DNA of 58,454 nucleotides from Streptomyces phaeoluteigriseus (GCF_001896135.2 NZ_MPOH02000022.1:57177-115630); one strand, 5' to 3'. Shown: positions 26,660-36,012, counted from the stretch's first letter. Program-made: numbers and translations. The notes: a model not told the origin generated them from the letters alone.

Positions 26660-27374
26660 GGACCCTCCGGTGTCATGGTCCGTTTCCGATGCCCGCCCGA
26701 CCCCGAGCCCCTCCGCCACGGGTCAGCCTGCCCCGCCGTGACAGTCACACCGGACCTCCCTGGCGCCTCCCCTCTCGGCTGTGCGCGTGGGGTCCGACCT
26801 CGCGAGCTGTTCGATTCCGTCACGAGCGCCGCCTGCTGCTCAAACTGATGGACAAGTACTGTCCGTTCTCGGGTTCTGCCCCAACTTCCGTAAAGATGGC
26901 CGACGCGCTGTCCTCCTGGCAGCGGTGCGCTCGAAACCGACCAGGTCAGATGCGTGCGGACGATGTGTGCGAAGGCATCCCCGCTCCGCTTCACACAAGC
27001 TGAGCCAGAATCCCGAGAACCGACAGCGCCTGTAGACGAGTTTGGGGGGCGTCGGCGGTGTGTCGTGTTCGTTGTTCATGAGTAGCGACAGGGCCAGTGC
27101 GCCCCCTTCGTCGAAGAGCCGCCACTCGGCAATTCGCGACGACACCCGAGTTGCTCTGCGTAGCGCCTGCGTGGCATCCGGACACGGACGCTCCGCGAAA
27201 ACCCGATAGGCGGACGAGGCGGCCACTGCTACATTTCCGAAGGCCGTGCGAGAGATCGAGGAGGTGGTACCCGTGAACGCTGTATCGACATGGGTGCTCC
27301 CCTCCGGGGTCACGGTCGGGCGATAGACAGACGTCCGGGAGCGCCGTTCCGGTGCACTCCCGAAAGGCCCGACC
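26660..27374. other. 700-bp gap, one doubtful minus-strand frame
   Basis: Nothing firm. On the minus strand 27235-26840 a frame reads AYRVFAERPCPDATQALRR, SRIAEWRLFDEGGALALSLL and LVYRRCRFSGFWLSLCE with fairly normal codon bias, but it lies in a very long stop-free frame typical of GC-rich antisense and has no ribosome site. I do not recognise it. The region upstream of 27375 should hold the promoter for the next hydrolase. Confidence 0.3.
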
Positions 27375-28109
27375 ATGCAGTTCACTTCCGAGCAGCGCCT
27401 CGATGACGTCGTATACGAACGCGAATTCACCCTCGACGAGATCCCCGGCATCTTGTGGACACCCGCATCCGCATCCGCACCGGTTCCGCTGATCCTGCTC
27501 GGCCACCCTCCTCTCGGGCTGCGCAGGATGTACCCCCGACTGGTGGCCCGGGCCCGGCAGTCCGCGGCGGAGGGCTTTGCCACGGCCACCATCGAGCTCC
27601 CCGGGAGCGGCGACCGGCCCCGGTGGCCCGCCGCCGAGCAGGCCCGCGCCGACCTGCGCCGGGCGATGGAGGCCGGCGAGCCGGTCAGCGACGAGATCGT
27701 GGATGCCCTCATCCTCCCGCTGGTCGACAAGGCGGTCCCGGAATGGCAGGCCGCCCTGGACGCCCTCCTGTCGCTACCTGAGATCGGCGGCCCGGTGGGA
27801 TATTCGGGGGGAGTGATCTCCATCGGCATCCGGCTGGCGGTGGTCGAGCCGCGCATCGTGGCCGCCGGTCTCTTCGCCGGGAGTTTCGTGCCTCGCGCCA
27901 TGTTCGAAGAGGCCCGCCAGGTCACCATTCCGCTGCACGTCCTGCTGCAGTGGGACGACGAAGGGAACGACCGGCAGGCGGCTCTGGACCTGTTCGACGC
28001 CTTCAGCTCCGAAGAGAAGTCCCTGCACGCCAACATGGGCGGGCACACCGGCGTCCCGCAGTTCGCGGGAGACGCCGCGGCCCGGTTCTTCACCCGCCAT
28101 CTGAAGTGA
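27375..28109 (+). CDS. Alpha/beta hydrolase, dienelactone-hydrolase-like
   Basis: A 244-residue hydrolase starting MQFTSEQRLDDVVYEREF. The core has PLILLGHPPLGLRRMYPRL, the nucleophile elbow VGYSGGVISIGIR (G-x-S-x-G), an acid in LLQWDDEGNDRQA and a terminal His in HANMGGHTGVP. This layout resembles dienelactone hydrolase/prolyl-oligopeptidase-like family members of Streptomyces whose substrate is unknown. It is followed by a strong hairpin at 28207. Confidence 0.85.
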   Translation: MQFTSEQRLDDVVYEREFTLDEIPGILWTPASASAPVPLILLGHPPLGLRRMYPRLVARARQSAAEGFATATIELPGSGDRPRWPAAEQARADLRRAMEAGEPVSDEIVDALILPLVDKAVPEWQAALDALLSLPEIGGPVGYSGGVISIGIRLAVVEPRIVAAGLFAGSFVPRAMFEEARQVTIPLHVLLQWDDEGNDRQAALDLFDAFSSEEKSLHANMGGHTGVPQFAGDAAARFFTRHLK

Positions 28110-28206
28110 GGGCGGGCCGTCGGACCGGCAGCGGACGGTAGCTGACGTCGGCCGGCATGCCGCTCATCGAGGCCAGGTTCCGGTCCTCCGCGGTTCCCCA
28201 CACCGT

Positions 28207-28236
28207 GGGCCCCTGCTGAACTCTCGGCAGGGGCCC
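28207..28236. terminator. Bidirectional terminator hairpin
   Basis: GGGCCCCTGC and its complement with a 10-base loop, between the rightward hydrolase and the leftward pseudogene; it can serve both. Confidence 0.75.
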
Positions 28237-28251
28237 GTGCCGCGCGTTCGC

Positions 28252-29250
28252 TCAGGCCGCGCTCACCCGCAGGGGTGGGTCGGTGGTGACGGTCCGTTCC
28301 GCCGGACTGATCGGCAAAATGGCAGGGCCAGCCCGATCCGGTCCAGGCCCGCTCCCACAAGGGGCGCGGCGGTGCGCAGCGAGGCTTCCAGGGCGACACC
28401 CTGAGTGGCGCCGCCGTGCCGGATGATGTTCCGGATCCGGTACGGGCGGCGCAGCGCGATCCGGAAGGCCCGGGCGACGTCGGCCGACACGGGCCGCGGA
28501 TCGTGGACCAGGTCCGCCATCCGCTGCGCGGCGGGCCGGTCGGTGCACTTCGTGGATGCGCCCGTGAAGCCCAGCGCCTCGGCGCCGCGGCGCAGTGCGT
28601 CCGCGACCAGGCGGGCACGGTCTTGGTTCGTCGTGCAGTCGGCGTTGCCCCTGGAAGAGCTTCCTGAGCGCGGGGCTTGTGGCGGTGGGCCAGGGCGGTG
28701 AGCTCGGCGCGGGGCCAGGATCAGGTGATGATGGCCGCCATCCGGTCTGCCTTGCCGGACCGCTCGTTCTCGTCCTTGGGGTCGTCGGGGGCGACAGCAG
28801 GGATTCGACGGCTACCCAGGCGCCGGCCATGGTCGGAGCCAGCGGGCCGCGGTTGACCGCGGCTCCGCCCGTTCCAGGGCGTCGTCGACCCGGCTGCGCG
28901 CGCCCGCGACCTGGTGCAGGTGTTTCTCGTTGACCGGAGTGAGCAGGTCCGCGCCGCGCGCCGGTGGATCCAGCGCGATGGGCTGCGGGTGCCCGGCGAC
29001 CCAGATGTGGGGGAGTGGCACAACGCCGCCGCGGTGGCGGCGCAGGAACTGGGAGCCGGCCGTCATCCGCTCCAGCATCTGCCGGGCCTGCTCAGCAGCG
29101 CTGTGCGCTCAGGACCGTGGAGCGGTCCGCCGAAGCCGCCGCCGACCCTGAAGCCCGCCGTCTGGTGCCCGTGGTCGCGCAGCCGGGCCACGACCTTGTC
29201 CTTGCCGTACCAGGGCTTAAGCGGCTCGGCGAACTCGGGACGGGGCGCGC
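28252..29250 (-). pseudogene. Unrecognised protein, wrecked by several frameshifts and a stop
   Basis: Stitching minus-strand frames yields one plausible protein: FAEPLKPWYGKDKVVARLRD; RVGGGFGGPLHGPERTA; EQARQMLERMTAGSQFLRRH; IALDPPARGADLLTPVNE; SRVDDALERA; APTMAGAWVAVESLLS; DDPKDENERSGKADRMAAII; SWPRAELTALAHRHKP; RARLVADALRRGAEALGF; AAPLVGAGLDRIGLAL; and an end ERTVTTDPPLRVSAA. It needs about five frame changes and one TGA at about 28727 read through. Codon bias is good throughout, so it was functional recently. I cannot name the family. Confidence 0.55.
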
Positions 29251-29404
29251 ATCGCGAAGTCGGTGTCCTTGGACAGTGAAGCCAGTCGCCCTGTCATCCA
29301 ATCGGGGCGTTTTGACACCGAACCCAGGTGTCCATGGCCTCTCGCCGTCCCGATCGGCTGGAGGACCCCAAATCGGTTCTGCGCAGGCGGCGTTGCGGTG
29401 AAGA

Positions 29405-30232
29405 ATGGCAGCCATGACGAACGAGGGCTCCTCCATCGACCCGACCAGGCCCAGCATCGCCCGCGTCTACGACTACCTGCTCGGCGGCAAGGACAACTAC
29501 GCCGTGGACCGTGAGATCGGCGACGTGTTCAAGCGCGACCTACCCGGTTCGGTGGCCATCGCCTTCGCCAATCGCGCGGCCCTGACGCGGGCGGTCAGGG
29601 AGATCGCGAAGACCACCGGTATTCGGCAGTTCATCGACCTGGGCAGTGGCCTGCCGACCGTGGACAACGTCCACCAGGTCGCGCAACGGCACGCTCCCGA
29701 GTCACGGGTCGTCTACGTCGACATCGACCCCCAAGTGTTGGTCCACGGCCGCGCACTGCTGGAGCACAACGACCGGACCCGCGTCGTCGCGGTCGATGTG
29801 CGCGACCCCGAAGGCATCCGCACTCACCCCGACACCAGCGAAATCATCGACTTCACTCGTCCCGTCGCCGTCATCTTCAGCGCCATCCTCCACCACATCA
29901 ACGACGACGAGGACCCGGCCGGCATCGTCCGGTACTGGCGAGACCACGTCCCCTCCGGAAGCCACTTCTTCGTCAGCCACTTCCGCTCTGGCAACAACCC
30001 GGAGACCGTGGAGGCCGAGAAGGTCCTCCAGCAGACGTTCGGCCGCGGCCGGTGGAGCACCGACGCGGAAATCGCCTCCCTGCTGGAGGGTCTGGAGATC
30101 CTCGACCCCGGGATCGTCGCCGCTTCCCTGTGGCATCCCGACGAAACCGACAGCGCGTGGGACACGGGAGAAAGACGAGAGCTCACGGTCTGGCAACACC
30201 TCATCGCCGCCGGACTGGCCCGGAAAGCCTAG
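29405..30232 (+). CDS. DUF574 SAM-dependent methyltransferase
   Basis: A 275-residue member of the S-adenosyl methyltransferase family PF04672, very abundant in Streptomyces. Signatures are RPSIARVYDYLLGGKDNYAV at the start, FIDLGSGLPTVDNVHQVA as the SAM loop, VVYVDIDPQVLVHGRALL as the acidic site, and FSAILHHINDDEDPAGIV. Start could be the ATG at 29405 or 29414. The family's substrates are unknown; several members are controlled with secondary-metabolite or stress genes. Confidence 0.92.
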   Translation: MAAMTNEGSSIDPTRPSIARVYDYLLGGKDNYAVDREIGDVFKRDLPGSVAIAFANRAALTRAVREIAKTTGIRQFIDLGSGLPTVDNVHQVAQRHAPESRVVYVDIDPQVLVHGRALLEHNDRTRVVAVDVRDPEGIRTHPDTSEIIDFTRPVAVIFSAILHHINDDEDPAGIVRYWRDHVPSGSHFFVSHFRSGNNPETVEAEKVLQQTFGRGRWSTDAEIASLLEGLEILDPGIVAASLWHPDETDSAWDTGERRELTVWQHLIAAGLARKA

Positions 30233-30611
30233 ACGTCAACCGGAGGCAATCGCCGGGCGGTTGCGTCTCTGGCCGCCAGATCACCGGGGTGGCGAAGCAC
30301 CTCGGTATCGACGCCGGCAACTGAGCGGACTGACGTCCGGCCCGACCGTACCGCCCAGACCGTGGCTGCGTGGCTGCACGAGCTTCCCGGGGTCCTGCCC
30401 ACCAGCCTTACGCCGCAGCCCAGTCCAGCCCGAGGCCGACCAACGCGGCGAGCTGCTCGGTGGTGAGCTTGGCTCGTGTGGTCTGGTGTGGGTCAGCCAC
30501 ACTCCGAGTTGACCTCGGATGCCGATGGCTGCCACAGCGGTCTGGGCGGATGTCGCGTGAGAAGCGGACACGGCCGTGGGACCTTTCCGGAACGAGGCAG
30601 ACCTACAGGCA
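30233..30611. other. Gap with possible IS3 OrfA scrap
   Basis: Near 30265 a rightward frame reads GRQITGVAKHLGIDAGN and stops, resembling a helix-turn-helix of an IS3 OrfA. Nothing else is recognisable. Confidence 0.3.
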
Positions 30612-30646
30612 GGGGGTGCCGGTATCCACGTCACACCGGCACCCCC
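30612..30646 (-). terminator. Terminator of the holin-DUF3618-DUF4235 operon
   Basis: GGGGGTGCCGGT and its exact complement, 11-base loop, beginning at the stop codon of the DUF4235 gene. Confidence 0.8.
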
Positions 30647-30935
30647 TATTTCGCATCTGAAGTCAGCCGCCAGGTGCCGGTCGTACGGCGGGTGGCGGCG
30701 ACGCCGGTTCGGTCGACGGCGGCCTTGACCTCGGCGAAGATCGCGTCCGGCAGGGTGGTGGCGAGCAGCGCCTCTGTCCAGGCGCGCTCCTCGTCGGTGG
30801 CGTCGGAGGCGTCCTCGTCGTGGCCGAGCATCTTCCACGCCTGCTTGAACGATTACCGGCGAGCCTGCCGCTGACGGCTTCCAGGGGCAGGCCGACCGGC
30901 TTGTGCGCGATCTTCGATGCCTTCCCCCAGCTCAC
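30646..30935 (-). pseudogene. DUF4235 membrane protein, one frameshift
   Basis: From a GTG that overlaps the previous stop (GTGA) the frame reads KASKIAHKPVGLPLEAVSG and after a break near 30851 continues FKQAWKMLGHDEDASDATDE, ERAWTEALLATTLPDAIFA and VKAAVDRTGVAATRRTTGTW. This is DUF4235, a small actinobacterial membrane protein of about 95 residues and unknown role. One added G restores it. It is the third gene of a coupled operon with the holin-like and DUF3618 genes. Confidence 0.82.
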
Positions 30936-31413
30936 CCCTTCCGGCGGCGGCAGACCAGCCACACCACGGCGGCCGCACCGGCTGCCGCCAGCAGCAGGTT
31001 GCGGTTATCCCGGGCCAGCTGCGCCCCCTGGGCCGTCTTCTGCCGCACCGGCTGAGGCGCCTTCTCCTGCCAGAGCTGACCGGCCTGGGCCGCCTTGGCC
31101 TTGGCCTGCTCGGCGGCTTGGGCGGCTTTGTCCTTGACCGGGTCGGGCAGCTTGTCCTGTGCCTGGTGGGCCAGGCCGGTTGCCTTCGCCTTCACTTCCC
31201 CGGCCTTGGCCGCGGCCTGCTCCTTCAGCTCGCCAGCCTTCGCGGCGGCCTGTTCCTTGACCTCGGCGGCCTTCTCCTGGGCGCGGGCCTTGACGTCGTC
31301 TTGGCGGCCAGCGCCTCGACCGTCTGCCCGAGTTCTTGGCGGGTCTGCTCGACCTGCTCGCGCAGCTCGTCGGGGTTGGAGGCGGTGGGCTCGTCGTGAG
31401 GCGGCTGGGTCAT
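30932..31413 (-). pseudogene. DUF3618 protein, one frameshift
   Basis: Start ATG 31413 follows AAGGAGAG and overlaps the holin-like gene's stop (ATGA). The N-terminus NPDELREQVEQTRQELGQTV then EALAAK is the DUF3618 motif. At about 31300 the frame changes and continues DDVKARAQEKAAEVKEQAAA, a long Ala/Lys/Glu helix, then a C-terminal membrane anchor LLLAAAGAAAVVWLV and Arg/Lys tail. One G restores AAKDDVKARAQ. Family members are thought to be envelope-associated; role unknown. Confidence 0.82.
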
Positions 31414-31844
31414 CGCTGTGCACTCTCCTTGATCTCGGCCACGTCGGCCTTCACGCTCTCGACCGTCTGCTCGGGCGTGGGCGGCGCGGCCTGGTCGACC
31501 TGCTTCTTTCCACTGATGGCCATGATCGCGGCGATCACACCCAGGACGACGGTGACAATGAGCGCCGCCGCCCACACCGGCAGCGGCACCGCCAGCGCGG
31601 CAATCGCGGTGGCGACCAGCGCCTGCGCCATCAGGAAGCCGACGATGCCGGCGCCGCCGAACAGGCCGCCGCCCTTGCCGTAGCGCTTGCCCTTCTCCTT
31701 CATTTCTGCCTGCGCCAGCCTCATCTCGCCGCGCACCAACTCCGTCAGCTGCTGCGAGGCCCGCTGCACCAGTTCGCTCACCGGCTCGTCGGTACTGTGC
31801 GTCTTCCGGTCGGGGCCGGCAGGTGGTGGCTGCATGGTCGACAC
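31410..31844 (-). CDS. Phage-holin-family (DUF1469) membrane protein
   Basis: About 144 residues. ELVQRASQQLTELVRGEMRL is followed by AQAEMKEKGKRYGKGGG, then two membrane helices (FLMAQALVATAIAALAVPLP and AALIVTVVLGVIAAIMAISG) and a charged tail. This is the Phage_holin_3_6/DUF1469 family, a housekeeping stress membrane protein in actinomycetes and not a lysis gene. I chose the GTG at 31844, eight bases after GGGGAGG. First gene of a three-gene coupled operon. Confidence 0.85.
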   Translation of the reverse strand: MSTMQPPPAGPDRKTHSTDEPVSELVQRASQQLTELVRGEMRLAQAEMKEKGKRYGKGGGLFGGAGIVGFLMAQALVATAIAALAVPLPVWAAALIVTVVLGVIAAIMAISGKKQVDQAAPPTPEQTVESVKADVAEIKESAQR

Positions 31845-32341
31845 GACGATCACCTCCCCTTCGTCTTCGGTCCACTACGACGGGCCGCGGCGCGGCCGTC
31901 TCCTGGTGAGCACGCGAGTACCCCGAACAGACAAGATCAGGACAGGCTCGGTGCGGTGTTCTGGCAAAGGGGGTTGAGCTGCGGCTCGCGGGTTGCCCGC
32001 ACGGTGCGGCCTTGGTGCGCCGCCGCGGCTGCCTGGCCGGCTTGTGCGCGTGCGGGCAGCGGGACTGCCGGGCACGCAGCGCCGGCCCGCTCGTGCAGAT
32101 ACCGAGCGGACCGGTGCGGGTAGGCGACGCAGCTCGGCTCCGTGTTCCGGCCGACCTTCCTGAATGCCTTTGGTGTCGGTCTGTTCTCCGCAGACCTCAT
32201 CGTCTGGTCAGACACGCCCAACCCCAGGGCGTGCAGGCCGCCGCCCACGGTCTGTCCGGCGGCCATCCCGACGCGGTCCTTTCCCTGCACGACACAGCCG
32301 CGCCGATATGTCGTCGTGGCGTGTGCGGTGGGCTGCTGCGG
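31845..32341. other. Gap upstream of the holin-like operon
   Basis: About 500 bp with promoter capacity for the leftward operon. Open frames on both strands have no recognisable motif. Confidence 0.3.
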
Positions 32342-32611
32342 TCAGCTACCGGCGGGCGTCACGCCGAACATCAGGGTGTGGCGTGGGGCGTCGTATTGGA
32401 CTGTGTGATTGTGCTCCAGCAGATCCTTCAGCACGTCGGCGTCGTCGGCGTCGACAGTGAGTACTTCTTCCCCGGCGCCTTCGTCCAGGACCAGCTGCAG
32501 GGTGAAGGTGCCGCGCTGGCCGGGGTCCCCGGCCACCCAGCTGAACTGGTAGTGGTTGACTTGGCGCACTTTGATGGCGGCGTCTGTCAGGGGCTGCTCG
32601 ACCTGGGTCAT
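32342..32611 (-). CDS. Hypothetical 89-residue protein
   Basis: Compact, acidic and without membrane segments: QVNHYQFSWVAGDPGQRGTF, TLQLVLDEGAGEEVLTVD, ADVLKDLLEHNHTVQYDAP. Regular alternation suggests a small mixed alpha/beta domain. Position between PRC-barrel/DUF2382 and holin-family genes suggests a stress or envelope role. I do not recognise the family. The ATG was chosen because coding character starts there. Confidence 0.6.
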   Translation of the reverse strand: MTQVEQPLTDAAIKVRQVNHYQFSWVAGDPGQRGTFTLQLVLDEGAGEEVLTVDADDADVLKDLLEHNHTVQYDAPRHTLMFGVTPAGS

Positions 32612-32797
32612 GAGGGCCCACTCGCTTTCTGTTCGTGTGTTGATTGCCCACGCCGTCCCGGCCGCCTGAAGCCCGCTCGCTGTCTGAGGGCAGCGTCTCG
32701 ATGTCCCGGGGGGAGGGGGCCGGCAGCCGTTCGACGTGCCGGGCCCCCTCTGCACGTTCGCCGGGTGGCAGCGTGCGGGCGGGCGACGCAGGCTCGG

Positions 32798-33628
32798 CTA
32801 CCTGTCGCGCCGGTCTTCGTCCATGCCTTCGGTGTCGATCTTTTCCTTGCGGACCTTGCCGCGCACCGTCTCCTCGTCCGTCCGTTCGTCGGTCGTCATG
32901 CGCACCCGCTCCACCGGCACCGTCTCGGTCTCTGCCACGGGGCGTTCCTCGTGGAGGGTGACCTCGTGTTCGGCTTCGCTGATGTCGGGCCCGGACAGGG
33001 CGGCATCGCGGTTCTCGTCCGTGATCGGCTCGCGTTCGACCCGGACTTCCTCCCGGCGTACCGGCACGGTCTGTTGTACGTCCTCGGTGACGACGTACTT
33101 GCGCAGCCGCGCCCGGCCGACCTCGCGGCGCTCGGCGCCGACGTGCATGCGTTCTTCCGAGCGCGTCATGGCGTCATCGCCGCCGACACCGGTTTCTGCG
33201 GAGCGGGACATGTCGGTCGTCTCGCTGGTGTCGGTGTGGGCCCTCTCGCCGGTGTCGGTTTGGGCCCAGCCGCCGGCGCCGGGCTGGTTGGCCTGCTGCC
33301 AGGCAGCGTCCCAGTCGATGCCGTAGTGCTCGTACAGGCGGTGTTCCTCGTCTTCGGAGAGGTGACCTCCTGCGTCGACGTCGACGTTGGGTGCGTCCTT
33401 GACCGTGTTCTTGGGGTAGGGGACCTCCAGGTGGTCCTCCACGATGGAGGCGTCACGGATCGGTACGAAGGACTCGCTGGTTCCGAACAAGCCGGTCTTG
33501 ACGCTGACCCACTCGGGCTGGCCGGTGGCGTCGTCGAGGAAGACGTGTCTGGCATCGCCGATCTTGTTGCCGTCCGTGTCGTAGACCGGGTGGTCGAGCA
33601 CAGTCGGGATCTGCTCCTGGGTGATCAC
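32798..33628 (-). CDS. PRC-barrel and DUF2382 (YsnF/AvaK) protein
   Basis: A 276-residue stress protein. Residues 1-80 form a PRC-barrel (VLDHPVYDTDGNKIGDARHV, then EWVSVKTGLFGTSESFVPI). A linker rich in Thr/Asp follows (ERAHTDTSETTDMSRS). Residues 165-270 form DUF2382: RLRKYVVTEDVQQTVPVRRE, EVRVEREPI, EVTLHEERPVAETETVPVER. DUF2382 proteins are general-stress proteins in many bacteria. GTG start. It belongs with the neighbouring envelope-stress genes. Confidence 0.9.
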   Translation of the reverse strand: MITQEQIPTVLDHPVYDTDGNKIGDARHVFLDDATGQPEWVSVKTGLFGTSESFVPIRDASIVEDHLEVPYPKNTVKDAPNVDVDAGGHLSEDEEHRLYEHYGIDWDAAWQQANQPGAGGWAQTDTGERAHTDTSETTDMSRSAETGVGGDDAMTRSEERMHVGAERREVGRARLRKYVVTEDVQQTVPVRREEVRVEREPITDENRDAALSGPDISEAEHEVTLHEERPVAETETVPVERVRMTTDERTDEETVRGKVRKEKIDTEGMDEDRRDR

Positions 33629-34036
33629 AGCCTGCTCACCCTCTCTGTTGTCGCGTTCGGTTCACCCCGTCCGGCTCACCACCATATTGCGCATCAAACC
33701 GTGACAATCTTGTTGAATAGCCAAGTGACAAGCGCATTCCAGAGGTGCTCTCACTCCCGGGCCGGACCAGATGGCGTCCAGCTCGCCGAGCTTGGCTGGA
33801 GCGGGGAAGATCCGCCGTTGTCACGAGCCGGGCGGTCATCGCCGATGCGGTCAGGGTGATCGATGCGAATCGGAACCATGAGAGCTGTGTGCCAAGTGCC
33901 GAAACGGCACGGTCCCAGCACCGGCAGTCGGCACGATCTGGTCCTGAATAGCCTGAAATAGGTAGACACCGGCACTTCCCCAAAACGATGCTGCGGTGCA
34001 CAGTAAAAGCACCACTACTTCGTACTGGAGGCGGTC
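33629..34036. promoter_or_regulatory. Divergent promoter region, DUF2382 and DUF6131
   Basis: About 400 bp, lower in GC than average near 33680-33730 and 33945-34020, with no gene. It must drive the leftward PRC-barrel gene and the rightward DUF6131 gene. Confidence 0.4.
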
Positions 34037-34192
34037 ATGCTCCTCCTCGGCATCATCCTGCTGGTGGTCGGGTTCGTCACCGGCGTATCGATCCTGTGGA
34101 CGATCGGGATCATCCTCGTGGTCATCGGCGCCGCCCTGTGGATCATGGGCTCCATGGGACACGCGGTCGCCGGTCGCCGGCACTACTGGTGA
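34037..34192 (+). CDS. DUF6131 small membrane protein
   Basis: Only 51 residues. Two membrane helices, MLLLGIILLVVGFVTGVSIL and WTIGIILVVIGAALWIMG, end in the characteristic basic tail GRRHYW. This is the DUF6131 family of actinomycetes, function unknown, often with stress genes. A GGAGG ribosome site lies 5-6 bases before the ATG. Confidence 0.85.
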   Translation: MLLLGIILLVVGFVTGVSILWTIGIILVVIGAALWIMGSMGHAVAGRRHYW

Positions 34193-34199
34193 CGCTGCC

Positions 34200-34877
34200 T
34201 CAGCACACCTGCATGCACGCTGACGCACGAGCCTTGCGTCTGGCCGTGTGCCGGATCGCCGCGCGCAGCTGCCGAGGCAACGCCAGTGACCAGGCATTAC
34301 CCGCAGGCCGCACGGAAGTGCCCCGGCAACGAACCGCTGGAGCCAGTGGCGCAGGACCAGGTGCGGGGCGCGGCGGGTGAGCCAGGCGCCCCGGCGCCCC
34401 GGCCAGGCTAATGGGCGCGCCGGTGCCGGCGGCGACGTCGCTGGGGTCTGGGGTAGTGGGCGCCGCTTTGCACGCGTTCGAGGCCACCTTGGCGGCACCG
34501 CGCACGGGGCACCGGCCAGCGGCCGCGCCGGGCAACGGCGCTGGTGAAGGCGATTGCGACGGCTCGTCGTGCGGGATCCACTCCTCGGGGGGTGGGGACG
34601 GTCGGCGTGACGATCTGCTTCACACGCCGTTGGAGACCAGCTGAGCCACGGCCACAGCGGCCAGGCCCGCGGCGGCGGCCTTGCGGCCGCGCCAGCCGCC
34701 CAGCCAGGCCATCACCGCGGCCGAGCCGCACCACAGCTTGGTTCCCTCCGCAGTCTCCTCCACCTCTGGCAGCGCCCGGTGAAGCCTGGGGGAGGCACTG
34801 GCAGCGAGCCGTTTGGTCAGACTCCGGTCTGTCGCGCGGATCCCTGCCAGCAAGTTCCTAGCCGGCGGGTATCCCAC
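34200..34877 (-). pseudogene. PAP2-family phosphatase, several frameshifts
   Basis: The minus strand reads LLAGIRATDRSLTKRLAAS, EETAEGTKLWCGSAAVMAWL and AAAAGLAAVAVAQLVSNGV, then in other frames KQIVTPTVPTPRGVDP, AVAIAFTSAV, ERVQSGAHYPSDVAAGTG and WLTRRAPHLVLRHWL. Together these are a PAP2 lipid-phosphate phosphatase; HYPSDV holds the catalytic His and SGHT-type motif is partly lost. At least three breaks. Confidence 0.7.
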
Positions 34878-34921
34878 AGGTCACCGGCCGTGCCCGGCGC
34901 CGACGCGGCGCTGTGGCGCGG

Positions 34922-35065
34922 TCAGGTCTCGTCCAGGCGGCACCGGTATTCCTCGTCCCATTCGCGGGTGTCCCGGGGCAGGGGGTACGGCTCGGCATTG
35001 GGCGGATACCCGCCGGCGATGGCCGCACCGTCCAGACATTCCACGCCTTCTTGACCTGCGACCAT
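34922..35065 (-). other. Possible small protein or C-terminal fragment
   Basis: A 47-codon minus-strand frame, QEGVECLDGAAIAGGYPPN then AEPYPLPRDTREWDEEYRCR and LDET, has strong third-position G/C bias and ends cleanly, but has no ribosome site. It reads like the end of a larger protein; family not recognised. Confidence 0.35.
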
Positions 35066-35079
35066 GCACTGCAAGAGAT

Positions 35080-35544
35080 TCAAGGATGGGTGTGTGTGAT
35101 CACCAGCGGCTTGGTCTCGTCAACGACGTAGGTGGACAGCATCATCGTTGTTACCGTCCCGATATTGCGGGCATTGTGGATGGTTTCCGAGGGGATGAAG
35201 AAAGGGTCGCCTGTGCGAAGCCGCAGGGTGGTCCCGTCGTCGAACTCCATCGACACTTCGCCGCGGACGATGTATCCGACCTCCACTCCGGGGTGGCTGT
35301 GGCGGCCCGATTCCTTACGCCGGGGTATCTCGACAAGGGTCTGCACGGTCTTCCAGCCCTCGGCGGGCGAGGGGTTGTCCTGGAGCAAGGTGCGCGTTAC
35401 GCCGGCGGTCGGGTCGGGATCAAACGAGTGATGAACGCGGGACGGTGTGGAAGAGGCCTCAGCAGTCGAGGCGAATGCGGCGGCGCCGAGCGTGCCGGCT
35501 GCCGCCACGCCACTGGTCCGCAGAAGAGAGCGACGATCCAACAT
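35080..35544 (-). CDS. Tat-exported cupin protein
   Basis: A 154-residue exported cupin. The signal MLDRRSLLRTSGVAAAG carries twin arginines. The cupin motif 1 is SGRHSHPGVEVGYIVRGEVS and motif 2 FFIPSETIHNARNIG, with both metal-binding His groups present, so a metal-binding barrel outside the membrane. Substrate unknown. ATG chosen by the AAGGAG site seven bases upstream. Confidence 0.85.
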   Translation of the reverse strand: MLDRRSLLRTSGVAAAGTLGAAAFASTAEASSTPSRVHHSFDPDPTAGVTRTLLQDNPSPAEGWKTVQTLVEIPRRKESGRHSHPGVEVGYIVRGEVSMEFDDGTTLRLRTGDPFFIPSETIHNARNIGTVTTMMLSTYVVDETKPLVITHTHP

Positions 35545-35669
35545 GATGAACTCCTTGGCAAATAGGAAGAGTTGGGTTTCCCTCCTGTGAACGCCCGGAA
35601 CAGCGTGTTGGTTCACCCTGCAACGCTGCGTCCTTTACAGCTGACTGCCGACGGGCTTTCGGGCAGCAG

Positions 35670-36012
35670 AGGGCCGCTGCCTCGATCACTGTCAGCCCAT
35701 GGCCGACCCGCAGTCGCACGGTGGTCGGATCGGCCACTGTCTTCGGCGGCCGCCGCCCCCGCAGCTCCGGCCACTCACTGGCGACCTGCACCCTGCACCG
35801 CGTGGGGAACCACACCCGGGTCCGCCCGGCCCGCGGCGGGGTGGCCCGGTCGACCAGCCCTTCGGTACGCGGGTGGGCCAGCCGGCGCCGGGGCTGATCG
35901 ATCCGCACCCCTGCGCGAGCACCAGGTGCATCTGCTCAGTGGTGATCATCCGGTACTGGACCAGCACCGCCAGCGCCAGTCGGTCCCCGCCACCTACGTC
36001 CACGTCCGTCAT
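35670..36012 (-). pseudogene. Replication-relaxation family protein, frameshifted N-terminal piece
   Basis: Start ATG 36012 gives DRLALAVLVQYRMITTEQMH, then after a break in a C/G run at 35908-35911 continues RIDQPRRRLAHPRTEGLVD, RTRVWFPTRCRVQVASEWPE and DPTTVRLRVGHGLTV. This is the N-terminal half of an actinobacterial replication-relaxation (winged-helix) protein, a family common on Streptomyces plasmids and integrative elements. One added G repairs the break but the C-terminal half is missing. Confidence 0.75.

Noticed and set aside
26840..28618. 592-codon open frame on the minus strand
   Set aside because: It is antisense to a good hydrolase gene and reads as low-complexity Arg/Ser/Pro sequence, the usual shadow in high-GC DNA. 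Only its first part (26840-27235) is left as a doubtful remark.
31410..31844. Holin-family gene as sign of a prophage
   Set aside because: DUF1469 proteins are ordinary chromosomal stress genes in actinomycetes and no phage structural, lysis or packaging gene is present.
32012..33859. 615-codon open frame on the plus strand
   Set aside because: Antisense shadow of the PRC-barrel/DUF2382 gene and its neighbour; no domain features and wrong codon-position bias.
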